Below are positions 44,346 to 56,101 of a stretch of DNA of 64,000 bases, piece by piece. Under the pieces are notes generated by a model that was not told the origin of the DNA, ran no database searches, and saw nothing but the letters and a program-made list of their open reading frames with translations. The translations under genes and the position numbers were made by a program. The DNA is from Endomychus coccineus (taxonomy: Eukaryota > Arthropoda > Insecta > Coleoptera > Endomychidae): assembly GCA_958510875.1 (NCBI GenBank), contig OY294068.1, positions 148,402,388 to 148,466,387 of the forward strand. Reading direction: 5' to 3'. Each line of letters starts with the position of its first letter. The stretch's first letter is position 1.

Positions 44346-44786
44346 CCACGGACTAAAAAAATGCATCCTCTACAATTTAGTCTAAAAATTTTTGCCTACG
44401 AAGAATAAGAAAAGAAAAAATCTAATATGAAGTTATTTCGAAATGGCCGCGAAAGTCAGGAGGGACCATGCCCCCATGTTGAGTTTTGACTCCCCTTGCA
44501 ATACCAAACCCCCATGTAAATGGATTTTGGAGGAGTAGTTTCTGCAAGTGTAGGTTTTTTTTCGACCATTCTGTACTATATTTAGATTTTTATTAGACAG
44601 TGATTTGGTGTGACAGCCGCAGCAACTGGATCTTACCAATCTTAGCCATGTATAAGAGAATTCTGTGGTTCTGATGTGCAGTAAGTGCAAAACATCTGTC
44701 AAGATAAATTTGACAATTTTTACCACTGTACAACTTATATTTTAAAATGGCTTATTGTATAATCTTTTAATTTTTATCAACAATAG
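44346..44786. other. no supported gene
   Basis: AT-rich. It may contain a 5' UTR or promoter of the candidate gene whose first seen exon starts at 44787. Confidence 0.3.
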
Positions 44787-45062
44787 ATGGTTCGAAATAA
44801 CAACTTCCCTGAAGCGGGACCATCTACGAAGGAGAATCCAACTACAGACCATGAAAACGTATCGATAAGTATGCTTTTATAATTATCATATATGATTTCC
44901 CTACTTTTTTGCTGTACTTTTGAAGCAAAACAACCTGCAGTAGACCCATTACAGCAATGTTTACGGACTACAATTGAAAACATGGGACCAGAAACCCCCA
45001 ATTTCAATTCTACTGTCACAGAAACTGAAGATTCCTTGATTACTACTGTTCCTCCATGCCAG
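44787..45062 (+). CDS. candidate unrecognised gene, exons 1-2
   Basis: Exon 44787-44868 (ATG, 27 codons plus one base; donor ataa/gtatgc) joins exon 44926-45062 (acceptor cttttgaag) across a 57-bp intron. The frame is preserved, giving a hydrophilic protein: MVRNNNFPEAGPSTKENP, then DPLQQCLRTTIENMGPETP, ending TTVPPCQ. The second exon ends phase 0 at a consensus CAG/gtaaaa donor. Splicing quality and frame continuity support a real gene. No family is recognised. The ATG directly follows an acceptor-like 'caatag', so it may be an internal Met. Exons at 53858 and 58841 onward could continue it (all phase 0). Confidence 0.5.
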
Positions 45063-45780
45063 GTAAAAACTTCTGCTAATCAAAATTAGTGTATAAAATG
45101 AGTATTTCATTCACTCAGATCAATTGAGTTTGTTTCAACCATATACGAGGTTGGTTTGGAAAGTAACTTGGTCGGAATACTCAGCAATTGTGAGACCATA
45201 TTATAGTTTCTATCTTCTTATACGTTTGGAAATCAATCAATCTGTCACTAATTCTTTCTCAGTTTGTCAGTTGTTTCGAGTGGGTGCTAAATGGAAGACA
45301 TTCAAATTCAATTTTCCCTTGTTTGGGAATATGTACGAAACGTAGATTCATCACTATACAGTGCGTCCACGATAGGGATGTCTATCATGGCTGCCGGATG
45401 AATTCTGGATCACAGCAGTACGTTTAGCCAAACAATAAAAGTGGCATCTTCGGAGCAGGCTTAAGGCTTGAACTGAAACTCATTCTTCTCTCTTCTGTAG
45501 TGGTATTTATTGTGTGAAAATTTACGCTCTACAGCTTGTTCCATAACTTATCCGCCATAGAGCACAGATGATACTAGAGATCAAAATAAATAAGATCAAA
45601 TCATTTATATGTGTTGGCAAATGTAAGTCATTAAAAAGATACAGGGTGATGACACAGATAAAAAAGAAACATGTGGCACTCGGGGACTGCCGCGGTAAAG
45701 CTATTGCATAGCATTTTTTCTCAACTTATGCAATTTTATAATTATTTATTTACTTTTAATTTATGTAGGTTATTCAGGAA
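45063..45780. other. repeat-derived sequence, possible mariner terminus and Helitron-type ends
   Basis: tatacgaggttggtttggaa at 45146 resembles a mariner terminus without a visible partner. The phrase ggcactcggggactgccgcgg at 45673 has a counterpart in inverse orientation near 45935-45955 (ggggcacggcagtcccccac), which may bound a small element. Confidence 0.3.
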
Positions 45781-45784
45781 TTTT

Positions 45785-45925
45785 TATCATTGAAACTATA
45801 GGTTTATGGTAACTGAAATAAGAGACATAAGTTTGAGACTTGATATCCTCTAAATATCTGGAAAATACGGCGTCAATGGTGGTTCCATATTTTGTTGTGG
45901 ATTCTTGTGGATCATTATTCATTTT
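45785..45925 (-). pseudogene. Helentron endonuclease C-terminal fragment
   Basis: The minus-strand reading NNDPQESTTKYGTTIDAVFS, then SQTYVSYFSYHKPIVSMIK, is the end of an endonuclease/exonuclease/phosphatase (EEP) domain: a 'GTTIDAVFSR' motif and the final conserved His in 'YHKPI'. It complements the EEP N-terminal part at 48617-47895 on the same strand. It is fused to unrelated upstream sequence. Confidence 0.6.
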
Positions 45926-46518
45926 CAAATCGGGGGGCACGGCAGTCCCCCACCAAGTCGAGCGCGAAGCAAACACTGCCGTACCATCCTTTACTGGAAC
46001 CATTTCGCCGCATTTTCAGGCCCCTATTTGAGAACCTCTGGATAAGACCAGAACGCAGAAATTCGTCATCCAGTAATCTATAAAATCACATACTTAAAAT
46101 AGAAAATTTCAAGTCTGTAGGTCATTTAGTTCCGAAGTTAAGCGAAAGCAAAGTTTCGCATTTATGACACTCACTCACTCATGATTAGAATAGAACTAGT
46201 ACTTCCCATAAACTCAGAGAGCTGAAATTTGGTACAGAGTTAGGGTTTAATGGCCACATAAAGGGAAAACTATAAAAACTAGGATAATCGAAGATCTGTA
46301 GTACCTGGTGACCCTTATTTGAAAACACAAGAGCCCAACCAACAAACTATTAAAGATCGACATACCGCCTTCACAAAAAATATTCAACTTTGTTTGCCTC
46401 TTCATTTGATGTCAAAAATCGAAGGTCTGATGTATCTGATGAAGAACCCTCAGCTTGTCTCAGCTGTATTAGAGATATGGTAATACCCCCTTCTACTATT
46501 GGTACATAAAAGAATGCC

Positions 46519-47013
46519 GTGAATTTGATTCACGAATTATTACCTATTAAGTCAAAATTTGAGATCATACCCCGGGCATACGTGTACAGAGAACAATTCC
46601 CAATCTGTGTGGCGTATGCCCTAACAATTCACAAGAGCCAAGGTCTAAGTTTAAAAAATGCCCTCATGGACATTGGCACCTCCATATTCTCTTGTGGCCA
46701 AGCCTACGTGGCGCTTTCACGAGTAACCAATCTTCATGGGGTGCACCTCATAAATGTTGACTTCAAGAGTATAAAAGCTCAAGCTTCAGCGATCACCGAA
46801 TAAAACCGGCTTAGGCGTAAATACCGCGCCGATCTTTCAGAAATTAAACCGTCTAAACCGTCTAAAAGAATAAATAATGAACGCGAATGGGCAATACGAA
46901 AAACTGTTGCTACTGTACAAGAATCAGAACCGGAAAAAAAGAAAAGAAAGATTTGTAATAATAAAAAAACTACTCCTAAAAGGAAAAAAAATGTGTCAAA
47001 TAAGAAAATCTAA
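46519..47013 (+). pseudogene. Pif1-type helicase C-terminus (Helitron-like), one nonsense codon
   Basis: The frame reads FPICVAYALTIHKSQGLSLK, then ALMDIGTSIFSCGQAYVALS and RVTNLHGVHLINVDF. These are the last motifs (V/VI) of superfamily 1 Pif1-like helicases as found in Helitron Rep-Hel proteins and Pif1 relatives. A TAA at 46801-46803 replaces the expected Tyr codon in 'EYNRLRRKY'. The frame then stays open to 47013 and ends in a Lys-rich tail (EPEKKKRKICNNKK). Walker A and B motifs and the Rep domain are absent. Confidence 0.75.
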
Positions 47014-47019
47014 TGAAAT

Positions 47020-47880
47020 AAATCAATATGCCCACGTTTCTACAAAAAGAAGTGAAATCCCTCCAAAAACATTCTGTAAAAAACTAGCCAAGTCTCGATG
47101 GAGCTGCTTGTTTATCTCTAAAAAGTAATGAAATCTAGACAAAGTCGTGCCAAGTCTAAAGTTCCTTACTGCGATTTCTTTATTATTATAGTTGATGTTG
47201 TGTGACTTGGCCGTTGAGGGGTACACAAGAGTACAAAACCAGGTGCTCCATGACACCATTGCACCAATCTGTCGCCAGAACCGCTACCCATTGACGATGG
47301 AAAATTGCCACTTGGAAAACGTTGATTCAATAACCAGTCAATTGTAGGCTTGATAAAGCTGCGTATTTCAATAATACTTATGTGTAGGCGAGCCTGAAAC
47401 AAACAGTATAAAAATTATTTCCAGTGCAGACGGACTTCTAATCATTGATAGAAGTCTGTCTGTACGTCTATTTTATGTTAGATCGGTGGTCGATTTGACG
47501 CTCCAAAAAGAAGAGAGCAGAAGTCAGCATTGTCAATGCTGAATGCATGTGTTGCACAATCAACAACAGCCTAAAATGAGACACTAGCGTCCAATTACCA
47601 ATACCAGTATGGGCTATTATCTCGCTTAACAAACATAGGTAGTTACAACAGATAACATTACGTGTAAACAAAATTGTATTGTACCCACTAACGTATAAAG
47701 AATGTTCAACGGCCAAGTCACACAACATTAACTATAATAATAAAGAAATCGCAGTAAGGAACCTTAGACTTGGCACGACTTTGTCTAGATTTCATTACTA
47801 GATAAACAAGCAGCTCCATCGAGATTCGGCTAGTTTTTTACAGAATGTTTTTGGTGGGATTCAACTTTTCCGAAAGAAAA
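47020..47880. repeat. inverted pair of about 200-bp segments
   Basis: 47020-47222 recurs inverted at about 47680-47880. Shared text includes ccaaaaacattctgtaaaaa, atggagctgcttgtttatct, aaatctagacaaagtcgtgc and tgtgtgacttggccgttga. The 450-bp centre is unrelated. The outer right end runs into the Helentron frame. Confidence 0.8.
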
Positions 47881-47894
47881 GTTGTCAACCGCTC

Positions 47895-48617
47895 TCATTT
47901 TTTATCAGCGACGTTGATGTTGAAATCGCCAGCCAAGATAAGTGGAAATTTATTACTATTTGTACCAAGTATTTTCGACCCTTCTTCAGTGTACTCCAGT
48001 AAAGTGCGATGAATAAAATGCTCTACCTCGTCCAATTTTGGATTCGGAGAAATGTAAATTGCTACCATGACTATGTGTAGGCAATTTCTAAGTTTGCGTA
48101 AGCACGCACAAATATCTCCAACAAATGAGCGCCTAACATTAACATCGCTAACGTGTGTAATATTTATTTCAATATTCGGAGTCATAATATTAGTAACATT
48201 ATTATTATTTTGGTAAATAGCCACCCCACCTTTTGGAATAGTATCTCGTTTGAATTGAACAATACAATTGAAATTAGGTATTTCAATCGGATTATCATGC
48301 GCCATGCAAGTTTCGGTGAGAAGTAACACATTTGTTTGTCTCGTAACTGAATCTTGTAAATCGTATTTGTGACTATTTAGACTTTGGAAATTGAAAGTCA
48401 CTATTGAAATGCCATTTCTATTACTAATGAAATCTAAGACACTTTGAGCTGTCGTCTGAACAGTATTTGAAGACAGTCTTTTTAATTCTTGCAACAAAGA
48501 TGCAGTCGATGCAGCTTGCCTTCGATTAAACTTGAATGTAGAATTATCGTTTTTTGCCGTGATATACAATGTTTCAATATTAGTCATCCGAGAGAGCGAC
48601 ATAAATGTCACTGTCAC
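47895..48617 (-). pseudogene. Helentron fragment: helicase C-terminus fused to EEP endonuclease
   Basis: The 240-codon minus-strand frame begins with helicase motif VI-like sequence (VTFMSLSRMTNIETLYITAK). It continues with a Ser/Gln-rich linker and then an EEP endonuclease domain: ISIVTFNFQSLNSHKYDL, VLLLTETCM, HIVMVAIYISPNPKLDEVEH and ILAGDFNINVADKK. Fusion of a Pif1 helicase C-terminus to an EEP domain is known from Helentrons (Helitron2). The protein is cut at both ends, and the C-terminal part of the EEP domain appears separately at 45925-45785. Confidence 0.75.
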
Positions 48618-48679
48618 ACTGACATCATCAATAACCTACAAATTTCATACCTATTTATTTCAGTTGTAAAACAATAATG

Positions 48680-49500
48680 AACTACAAATTAAAAATTATC
48701 TTGGTCAAGGGTGGTACCAAAAGACGCCACGTAGGGGAAACATAAAAGGCGTCACGTAAGAGTATCATCTTGATCTCTATGAAGAGTAGTCAGTTGACTT
48801 GTAAACACAATTTTATACGAAAGTTTTAACGTTCAGATCTCGATAGCGCTTCCGGCTCCGGGATTTTCACGTGGCCTATCGAAATTAGAAGGTTCGAATT
48901 GTATAAAAACACAATTGCATGAACGCCAGAAGTCCTATGTAATTAGCTACGAACGTAATCATTTTGACATATGCCTCGAGGAGCTCGCTGCGCGTAAGTT
49001 AGAGTTTATACATTTTACCTCTATTTTGTTAATTTGGGGCCGTTTGGAACCCCGTGCGGCCGGCGCCAGTTGTCATAAAGTATTTTGGGCTATGGGCCGC
49101 TAGCTTTTACCCGCTTTCGGTACCACCTATATTTAAGTAGCTAGAAAATTCCCTTTCGTACATCGCACGTCAGACCCTAGTAGCTGACAGCTGAGAATAC
49201 CTCAAACTGTTTTAATTAAATTTTCCTATTTAATCGACATTTTGGGGCCCGAGACTATGCTATTTAGATGGCCCCGTTCATAAACTAACGACATGGAACG
49301 AAAACCGCATGCGAAAAGTCCTCGTTAAGACGTTCTCTGTACCGTAAATTGGCACTTTTCTAACTCGCGAGCTACACGCTTCTCACGTAAACGTCATTCG
49401 ATTCATCGAAAATTAACCAATTCAAAACAGTTTTCGACCCAGTTTGGGGCTATCACGACCTTTTAAAAGGTTCAAAGTTAACATTTCGACAATTTTAAGC
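48680..49500. other. GC-richer, LTR-like unclassified segment
   Basis: The base composition differs from its surroundings. A TATA-like ttgtataaaaacac at 48899 lies downstream of GC-rich text, and 'tttggggcc' is repeated (49035, 49240). No second copy in the window and no coding region were found. Confidence 0.3.
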
Positions 49501-49671
49501 TCGGCCGAGCTACATGGTAGGCTGTTAGATTATTTTCGTTACGGTATTTGTTTTAAGCTATTTCGTTACGGTATTTGTTTTTTGTTTTTTTAGGTTTTCG
49601 TTACAGTATTTCTTGTTTCGGTCGCCGCGATAAAAAAAAACGTCGGAAAACTCATGAGCTGTCTAACAAAC

Positions 49672-49691
49672 GAGAGAGAGGGAGAGAGAGA
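49672..49691. repeat. GA-rich microsatellite
   Basis: A short GAGAGAGAGGGAGAGAGAG tract. Confidence 0.8.
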
Positions 49692-49699
49692 TTGTTCAC

Positions 49700-50400
49700 A
49701 GCGCTGTTTGTTTGATTATCCAATCGTGTGATATTTTGTAACAAAAGTTGTTAGGTTTTTTCTATGCATATTTAGTCAACAACTGCTTGACCGTTCGTTC
49801 CTGTGAATTTTGTCAGAAAGTATGAACTTTTTCATTTCCCATCTTCATTTAGATGACTTGGCCTTATTTTTCTTTTTCAAAACTCTTGAAACATCGAATT
49901 TAACCTGTGTTGGACAGTAGAAAATGCCTGATGAACATTTTTTCCATTACATAGCAGTTAGAAATCTGGTTTCAACAGTTATTTGAAAAAAATACGGTAT
50001 GTAAGAGGTTTGCATGAATTTATATCTGTAAAACTGATTATTCAAACATCCTCGCAATAATTTTCCTCTTAATTATTTGTTACATTTATTTGGGAGGATT
50101 AGGATATATAGCAAGTTAAAGTTCATTAACAGAAATTTTAAAACTGATAAAAATAGACAATTACTCTAATTATATTCGGTACTAGTTTGAATCCAGTTCT
50201 TAGAGGGCGCTATACGTACTTTACGATGAATTAAATCCTGCATATTTTTTACCCTGTAAACCTGGGAATGTTTTGGCTTCAAACTAGAGCAGAGTTATTA
50301 CTTCCACCTAAAAAACGTTCTGGTTAATATCAATATCTCAAGCCGTTTGCGAGATATTCGCCTTTGGAACAAAAATTACCAAGAATACAAAGCAATTTAT
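49700..50400. other. no supported gene
   Basis: AT-rich, nothing recognised. Confidence 0.3.
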
Positions 50401-50710
50401 TCAACATACATTTTTTATAAATTTACTTCAACAGGTAACCATTTACTTCAATACACTTTCTACGGTTCTTTATTAAGAGGAGCCTCACATTCGGGAAGGT
50501 ATTTTCGGAATTTTGAATGATAGTAGCCGCTTGTTGAATTTTTTGCAAAAGTTCGTCTCGTGTATGTATTCATCATGGTATACTAAAGACTGAGCTACGT
50601 GGTGGCTAAGGAAAAGCATTACCACGCCCAATCGATGTGGAAAACGTTGATTCAAATGATTCCGCACTGTATCTGGAAAATGTAGTGGCGCCCTATCTTG
50701 CATTAATGTC
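50400..50710 (-). pseudogene. Tc1-type transposase C-terminal fragment
   Basis: The minus-strand translation of 50703-50485 starts MQDRAPLHFPDTVRNHLNQR and RFPHR, the 'QQDGAPxHF...VRxxLNxxFPxRWIGR' block of Tc1-type transposases like those at 21377 and 40915. It then loses the frame before the third Asp. A tail around 50465-50410 (ending in 'VEVNG'-like sequence) suggests the C-terminus. Confidence 0.6.
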
Positions 50711-51227
50711 TTGTCTTACATTTGACAGTATACTTTGTTCCGGTGGTTTCTGCTCTTGTACTTGACCCCGCTGTTGGGTAATCAAGTGCAAAGTTGAATT
50801 TAAAGGATCTGTTTCCAAATGTTGGAAATGTAAGCCGTGACACAGGATATTACATTGTCGTCATTTTGGAAACTCATCGGCAATGTTCGGTACTACCAGA
50901 GGAGAGTCAATTTCCGGAATAAAAGCAGTGAAGTAAATATTGTGAAAGATTTTGATGTTTGCTGAAACGGAAACGTAATCAAACCATCATATTTCATACA
51001 TCATCGAGAGTAGAAAGAAAAATACCTCAAAAATTGGTATTGAAAACAGCTGTGATCAATTGATCACGTGAATTCCCTCACTGTTGTCAGCAACCTAGCT
51101 TTCGGACACTCCTGTGGATCAAATTTATATGATTGTAAGAACAGGAAATATATCGGAAAATAAAATTAAAATTAAACATTTTTTTAAGGTAAGCTTTGAT
51201 TTTAAAGTGTGCTAAAAAGAAATAATA

Positions 51228-51565
51228 AATCAAAATCTCCGACCCCGAAAACCCCCATATACCAATTTTGAATACAATCTGATCATAATCACGAAACTCG
51301 TCAGCCATATTAGCCGTCATCTTAAATTATTGAATTATCAATAAAAAATCAAGATCTCCGACCCCACAAACCCCCCCATACCAATTTTGAATAGAATCTG
51401 ACCATAATCACAAAGCTCTTTGCCACCTTAGCCGGAATTTTGAATTTTGACTAAAAAAATCATGATCTCCGACCCCAAAGACTCCCATATAGCAGTTTTG
51501 AATAATATCGGCACATAATCACAAAACTCATCCGTCACCTTGGAGCCGTCATCTTCTTGTTTTTT
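51228..51565. repeat. minisatellite, 3 units of 111-119 bp
   Basis: Units start at about 51228, 51347 and 51458, each beginning aaatca-gatctccgacccc and containing ccaattttgaat, tctgaccataatcacaaa and a 'cagccatattagccgtcat'-like end. The minus strand of unit 1 stays open (MADEFRDYDQIVFKIGIWGF). Confidence 0.85.
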
Positions 51566-52695
51566 CTCTTATAAATATACCATAATGCTTTCTTACCCGA
51601 TCTATGATCACGTACCAAATTTCAAGCTAATCGGACGCCAAGAAGTGTCAAAAATCGATAGATAAACAAGGCAAGTTAAATAAAAGCTTGTAATGATTTA
51701 GAAACCGCTAATCAAACACGTTATACTCTATGTCACATTGAAATTATAATGTATTTCACAACTCTGCGTTATATAGACACCTGTTGTAGCTGACTTTCGA
51801 AATATAACCTTGTTTTATACTGATACCTGCTGTCACATGAACTATAAAAATTTGCCACAGAGTAAAGACATATCACAGACAGTGACGTCATATTGATGAC
51901 CACTTGAATCATAAAATAAGAATTTCAGCTACTTCTGCGGGTTAAATATATGTGTTATATTTATTTATTACCGGAAAACAGGAGTCTATTTGAAAAAATT
52001 TGTACCACTTTATAGAAATCTGCAAAATTTCAAATACATACGACCATCAGAACGGCGCAATTGCCTCCACAGTGGGTTACGCATGCAGGTACGTGCACAC
52101 ACATGTCAAAAATAGTCTAGATTCTAGATCGATTCAGAAATGCTCAAAACTCATATATCCGCGAAAACTTGAAAAAAAAATTTTACCCCGATTACAATAC
52201 TTGCCCTACATTATATACTACGTATAAGTCAAGGAAGTACAAACAGCCATATTTGAATAAAAAGTAGATGATTTCGAAAACGAAACATCATTACCATAAC
52301 AAAGCTTATAAAAAGTTGCTTCGGAGAAGTGTTTTTCATTTTGTTCCATCTCTGACGGTCCAGACTAGAAAAAAATAAAATGGGAAATCAAGAAATGCGT
52401 GTCTCACAAAATTACTAGAAAATCAAAAATCCAACGCCACTTACACTCACGCAACTTTTCCCCAGTTATTTCATTTTGTTCCATCTCTGACGGGCACATT
52501 TAAAACATAAAGTAAAACATCCAGACATTTTTACATCCTTATCTTATACACTGTATATCATGAATATAACAAAGCTAACAGCAATTCAAACTGTGGACTG
52601 AATAAGCCTAACCGGCTCCCAAAATGTGAAGAGCATACCACCCGCTGGGAAAAAGATGACGTCAGTTTTCTGGCATGCGAAAGGAATGACTCTTA
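51566..52695. other. no supported gene
   Basis: AT-rich. A phrase of about 20 bases (cattttgttccatctctgac) occurs at 52338 and 52473, hinting at a further duplicated or repeat-derived segment. Confidence 0.3.
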
Positions 52696-52699
52696 TATA

Positions 52700-53816
52700 T
52701 ACAGAATGCTTATTGAGTACTTGTACAAACTTTAAAGGAAGAATCTTTCGACTAATTTTAAGATAAAATTTCATATAAACATGGGTAACGGCTTGGTTCT
52801 TGAGATAAAGAGCGTCCAAAAAAAATTTATCTCATTTTTTGATTATATTTTTGTTCAATAACATGGCAAATCGACAAAATTCGGGATACTGGGAGTATTA
52901 ATGCTGAGAAACTCAAATATCTACTTGGTTTTTCGTTTCATATTAGAGGGTGCCACATACAGTGTTGTACCTGGATCGAAATAACCATAACTTTTTTGTG
53001 TCACACTATGTAATTTTTGACTGGACAGACTTATTCTACATTTAGTTTTACACACAAAAGGTACTCTTAGTATTTGTCGCTGAAAGCAGCCGTTTTGGAA
53101 AAAAACGGGCTTAAAGTTAAACCTGCGTTGGAATTTTGTAAGTTGAATTTGTGATAAAATGTGTCTTTTATTGATTGTATTGTGATGTTACTAACTTAGA
53201 TCATTTACAAGACTGAAACTAAACTACTTCTACAAATAAGTTAATAATATTTACAATAATTGTTGAAAATGACCACCGCCTACTGCAACGCATGCATCAA
53301 TTCGCCTTAAAATCGATTCACGAACTCTCTCTAATATGCCTTATGTCTAATTAATGATGGCACACGATTCAAATATCCTGTTTATTCGATCCTGTTCATT
53401 TTGGACTGCACTTTAGTTTGGTTGCGTGCCGATTGAATGATTACCCTAACAGTTGTATAGGAAGAGCGGGATCGCAAGCCTAGCCTCCCAGATCACCTGA
53501 TTTGAATCTTTTGGATTACTTCACTAGTCTACAAAATTCCAGTCCAAAATGAACAAGATCTAATAAACAGGATATTTGAATCGTGTGCCATCATTAATTA
53601 GACATAAGGTATATTCGAAAGAGTTACTCGATCGATGTTGAGGCGAATTGATCCATGTTATCGAACAAAAATATAATCAAAAAATTAGATAATGTTTTTT
53701 TGATATTTCAGGAACCAAGCCGTTGTGGATCCATGTTCATATGAACTTTCTGTCTTAAAATTAGTCACAGATTCACCATTTAAAGTTTGTTCAAGTACTT
53801 TATAAACATCCTGTAT
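52700..53816. mobile_element. palindromic Tc1-type element with transposase 3' halves on both arms
   Basis: Termini TACAGAATGCTTATTGAGTA and the inverse of TACAGGATGTTTATAAAGTA lie between TA at 52700-52701 and 53815-53816. The left arm, minus strand, ends a transposase with RRIDACVAVGGGHFQQLL. The right arm, plus strand, reads PSLPDHLI and NEQDLINRIFESCAIIN, ending near RSMLRRIDPC. The left arm has about 420 bp (about 52868-53290) absent from the right, including the true C-terminus and 3' UTR. Confidence 0.8.
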
Positions 53817-53857
53817 AAGTTGCAAATATATAATAATATTAAGCAGCACTTCTGCAG

Positions 53858-53953
53858 AAATTGAAGGCAGTGGTGGAAGCTGTAAACGACTATCTTGAAA
53901 ACCTCGAAGAAACGCAAGGAAAGAATCATGACATTGAAGAACAGTTGTGTGCA
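53858..53953 (+). CDS. candidate exon (phase 0/0) of the unrecognised gene
   Basis: The 32-codon segment KLKAVVEAVNDYLENLEETQ ending EEQLCA lies between an acceptor (cacttctgcag) and a donor (gca/gtaacg). It is acidic and helical-looking, unlike the repeats around it. Both borders are phase 0, so it could join the exon ending at 45062 and the exon starting at 58841. It begins only 41 bp after a transposon end. The evidence is splice sites and frame alone. Confidence 0.35.
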
Positions 53954-53959
53954 GTAACG

Positions 53960-54530
53960 TACTAGGGACTTTCAGAATACAGTAATTTTTGAAACTGATT
54001 TAATTGAATAAACTAATTTCATAAATACCAAACTGCAGAGAATTATAACATGATATCGCACGATCTATTATAGAATAAGGAAATCGTGGCAGGAAACATT
54101 CTTGAAATGAAACTTACTTCCTAAGTACTCGTTCAATACTACTTTAAGATAATCAAACATCATCGAAGGGAGTGGACAGACAACTGCATCAGGGGCAAAC
54201 AATGGGAAAGGACCTGGTACATACACGGGTCCAAGATCAGGGAAGGAAACTGGTGCTGGAATATATAGTGAAGGGAGAAATTCCCAACTCAGTTACATAC
54301 TTCCGTAATCCAAGTGAAAATGAACGCAATCTTGCGATGTACGAGGAAAACAACATGAGAAAAGTGCGTAACGCATGGATAAGGATATGCGTAGACAGCC
54401 AGGGTCACTCATAAGCCCAAAAGTGACCTCGAGACTGATATGGTGGAAAACTTCATTTAGATTTAGTAGATATTTCAGATAGTACAAGGATCAGATTTGC
54501 ATTCATTTGAATTCATAAACCGCGTATATT
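53960..54530. other. no supported gene
   Basis: A short + strand frame (54172-54414) has no known motif. Confidence 0.3.
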
Positions 54531-56101
54531 TGATTTCGTTCAAAACGGTGTATATTTATTGACAATATAAGATAACAAAACTGATGTAAGCATAAAAACC
54601 ACGGCACAGAATTGAGGAACTGGTGGAGCATCATTCACGCGAAAAGAGCAAAAAAGGCGTCGGCTGGAGCTGGTGTAGGTGATTTGACCAGCACCTCTAT
54701 TGATATAAAAGAACGACTCGCAAGTTGAATTCGGAATAAATCAGTTATACAGCCTGAAACACTGAAAGTTAAGTGAGTCTTCCGAAGTGGGTGTAAACAA
54801 TCATTTGTACCGTCAAAAGTGAGTGTTCAGTCAGTTACCATTGAAGTATTAGGTACTTTTTGCTAATTGAGCTAATACATTGAGTTCCATTGTTTTGTTC
54901 GCGGTACGACCTTGTAATATCAAATATCGTTTAATTGCAATTGTTGTATTGTACCTGATAATACAGTTTTCCATAACGTCCTGATAAAATCAATTGTACC
55001 GATAATCGTAAACTTGAATTTATTGAGGGAATCATGACACACCCAATATACACTGTGTTTACCCGGAAATAACGGTGCGTCGGAGATAGTTCACAGCCAG
55101 GGTCTACACGCCGTTTACCCGGAAGTAGGCTCTGAAGGGGGATGTATATTTGAGAGTCATAATATCCACTGTACACGCTGTGTTTACCCGTAAGTAAAGT
55201 GGTATTGCTGACGAGGTAATTATAATTCTAACACGCTGTGTTCTCCCGAAAGTAAGAGTTATAATTGACAAATTTATGTGTGAGTTGTATAAAAGTGCCT
55301 GGCACAGTCGTACAATAACCGGTGAGACCGTTTTCGAGAATCTGCGCGTACTCACCTGGAAGAAGTGCAGGATAAATGAATCTCGATATTCACCATAATT
55401 AAAAAGTACCAAAAAGATTACTGACATTACGCGGGCGTTGTGGGGGTATTGCGAAGGAACCACTACAACTCAAATACCTGCTTTCACTTGCTCTGCTTGA
55501 GTATCCCATGCATGATAATCAATTTGGTAAGAAGTAATTAGTGCATGAATAGCCGTTTTTAATAATACCCGCATTTGTTTTCAAGGCTATAATAAGGAAA
55601 TAACCTGCTTGGACCGCTTTATTTGCGAGTATTGTTTCTGAGCTTGCTTGTGTCTTCCCCCGGGTCGGGATAAATCATTATTATATAGACAGTGTCAAAT
55701 ATTTATCCATGTTAAAGCTTCCTGCATTAATACACTTATTATTGGGAAGTTCCGTGTTTGTTTAACATAACTTTCTGCAACATCATTTAAGTAGCCGAGA
55801 AGTAACCAAGTATTAGTTACAATTAAAGCCTACAATTCTAATAATATTCAGTTTGCCTTATCGACCACTGGTTACTTACTCCGCTGAGACTACCCTGAGA
55901 CAAGGGTATTCATAGATAGCACTGCGATACGCTTTGTGGTGAGGGCCCTAGCAGAAGCTCTCAACGAGGAGTAAACCGTAACAAAAATCTGGCACCCGAG
56001 AAATCAACATATAGTCAATTACATTCAGATCTGATAGGCTTGGAGGAGTGTTGAAGCCGTCGTTACTAAAAATTACCAAAAAGTAACAAGGTATGTCACT
56101 A
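54531..56101. repeat. repeat B, about 1.6 kb, inverse of repeat A (42461-44060)
   Basis: Collinear in inverse orientation with 42461-44060. It has a TATA-like gatataaaagaacgactcg at 54702, with the site decayed in copy A. It contains about four copies of an 'acgctgtgtttacccg' motif at 55052-55245, the inverse of the AACACAGYGTG motif in copy A. Confidence 0.8.

Noticed and set aside
48680..49500. LTR of a Gypsy or BEL element
   Set aside because: A TATA-like box and base composition suggest it, but there is no second LTR, primer-binding site or coding region to support the call.
55104..55463. 119-codon minus-strand frame in repeat B
   Set aside because: Same reason; the frame is not shared with copy A.
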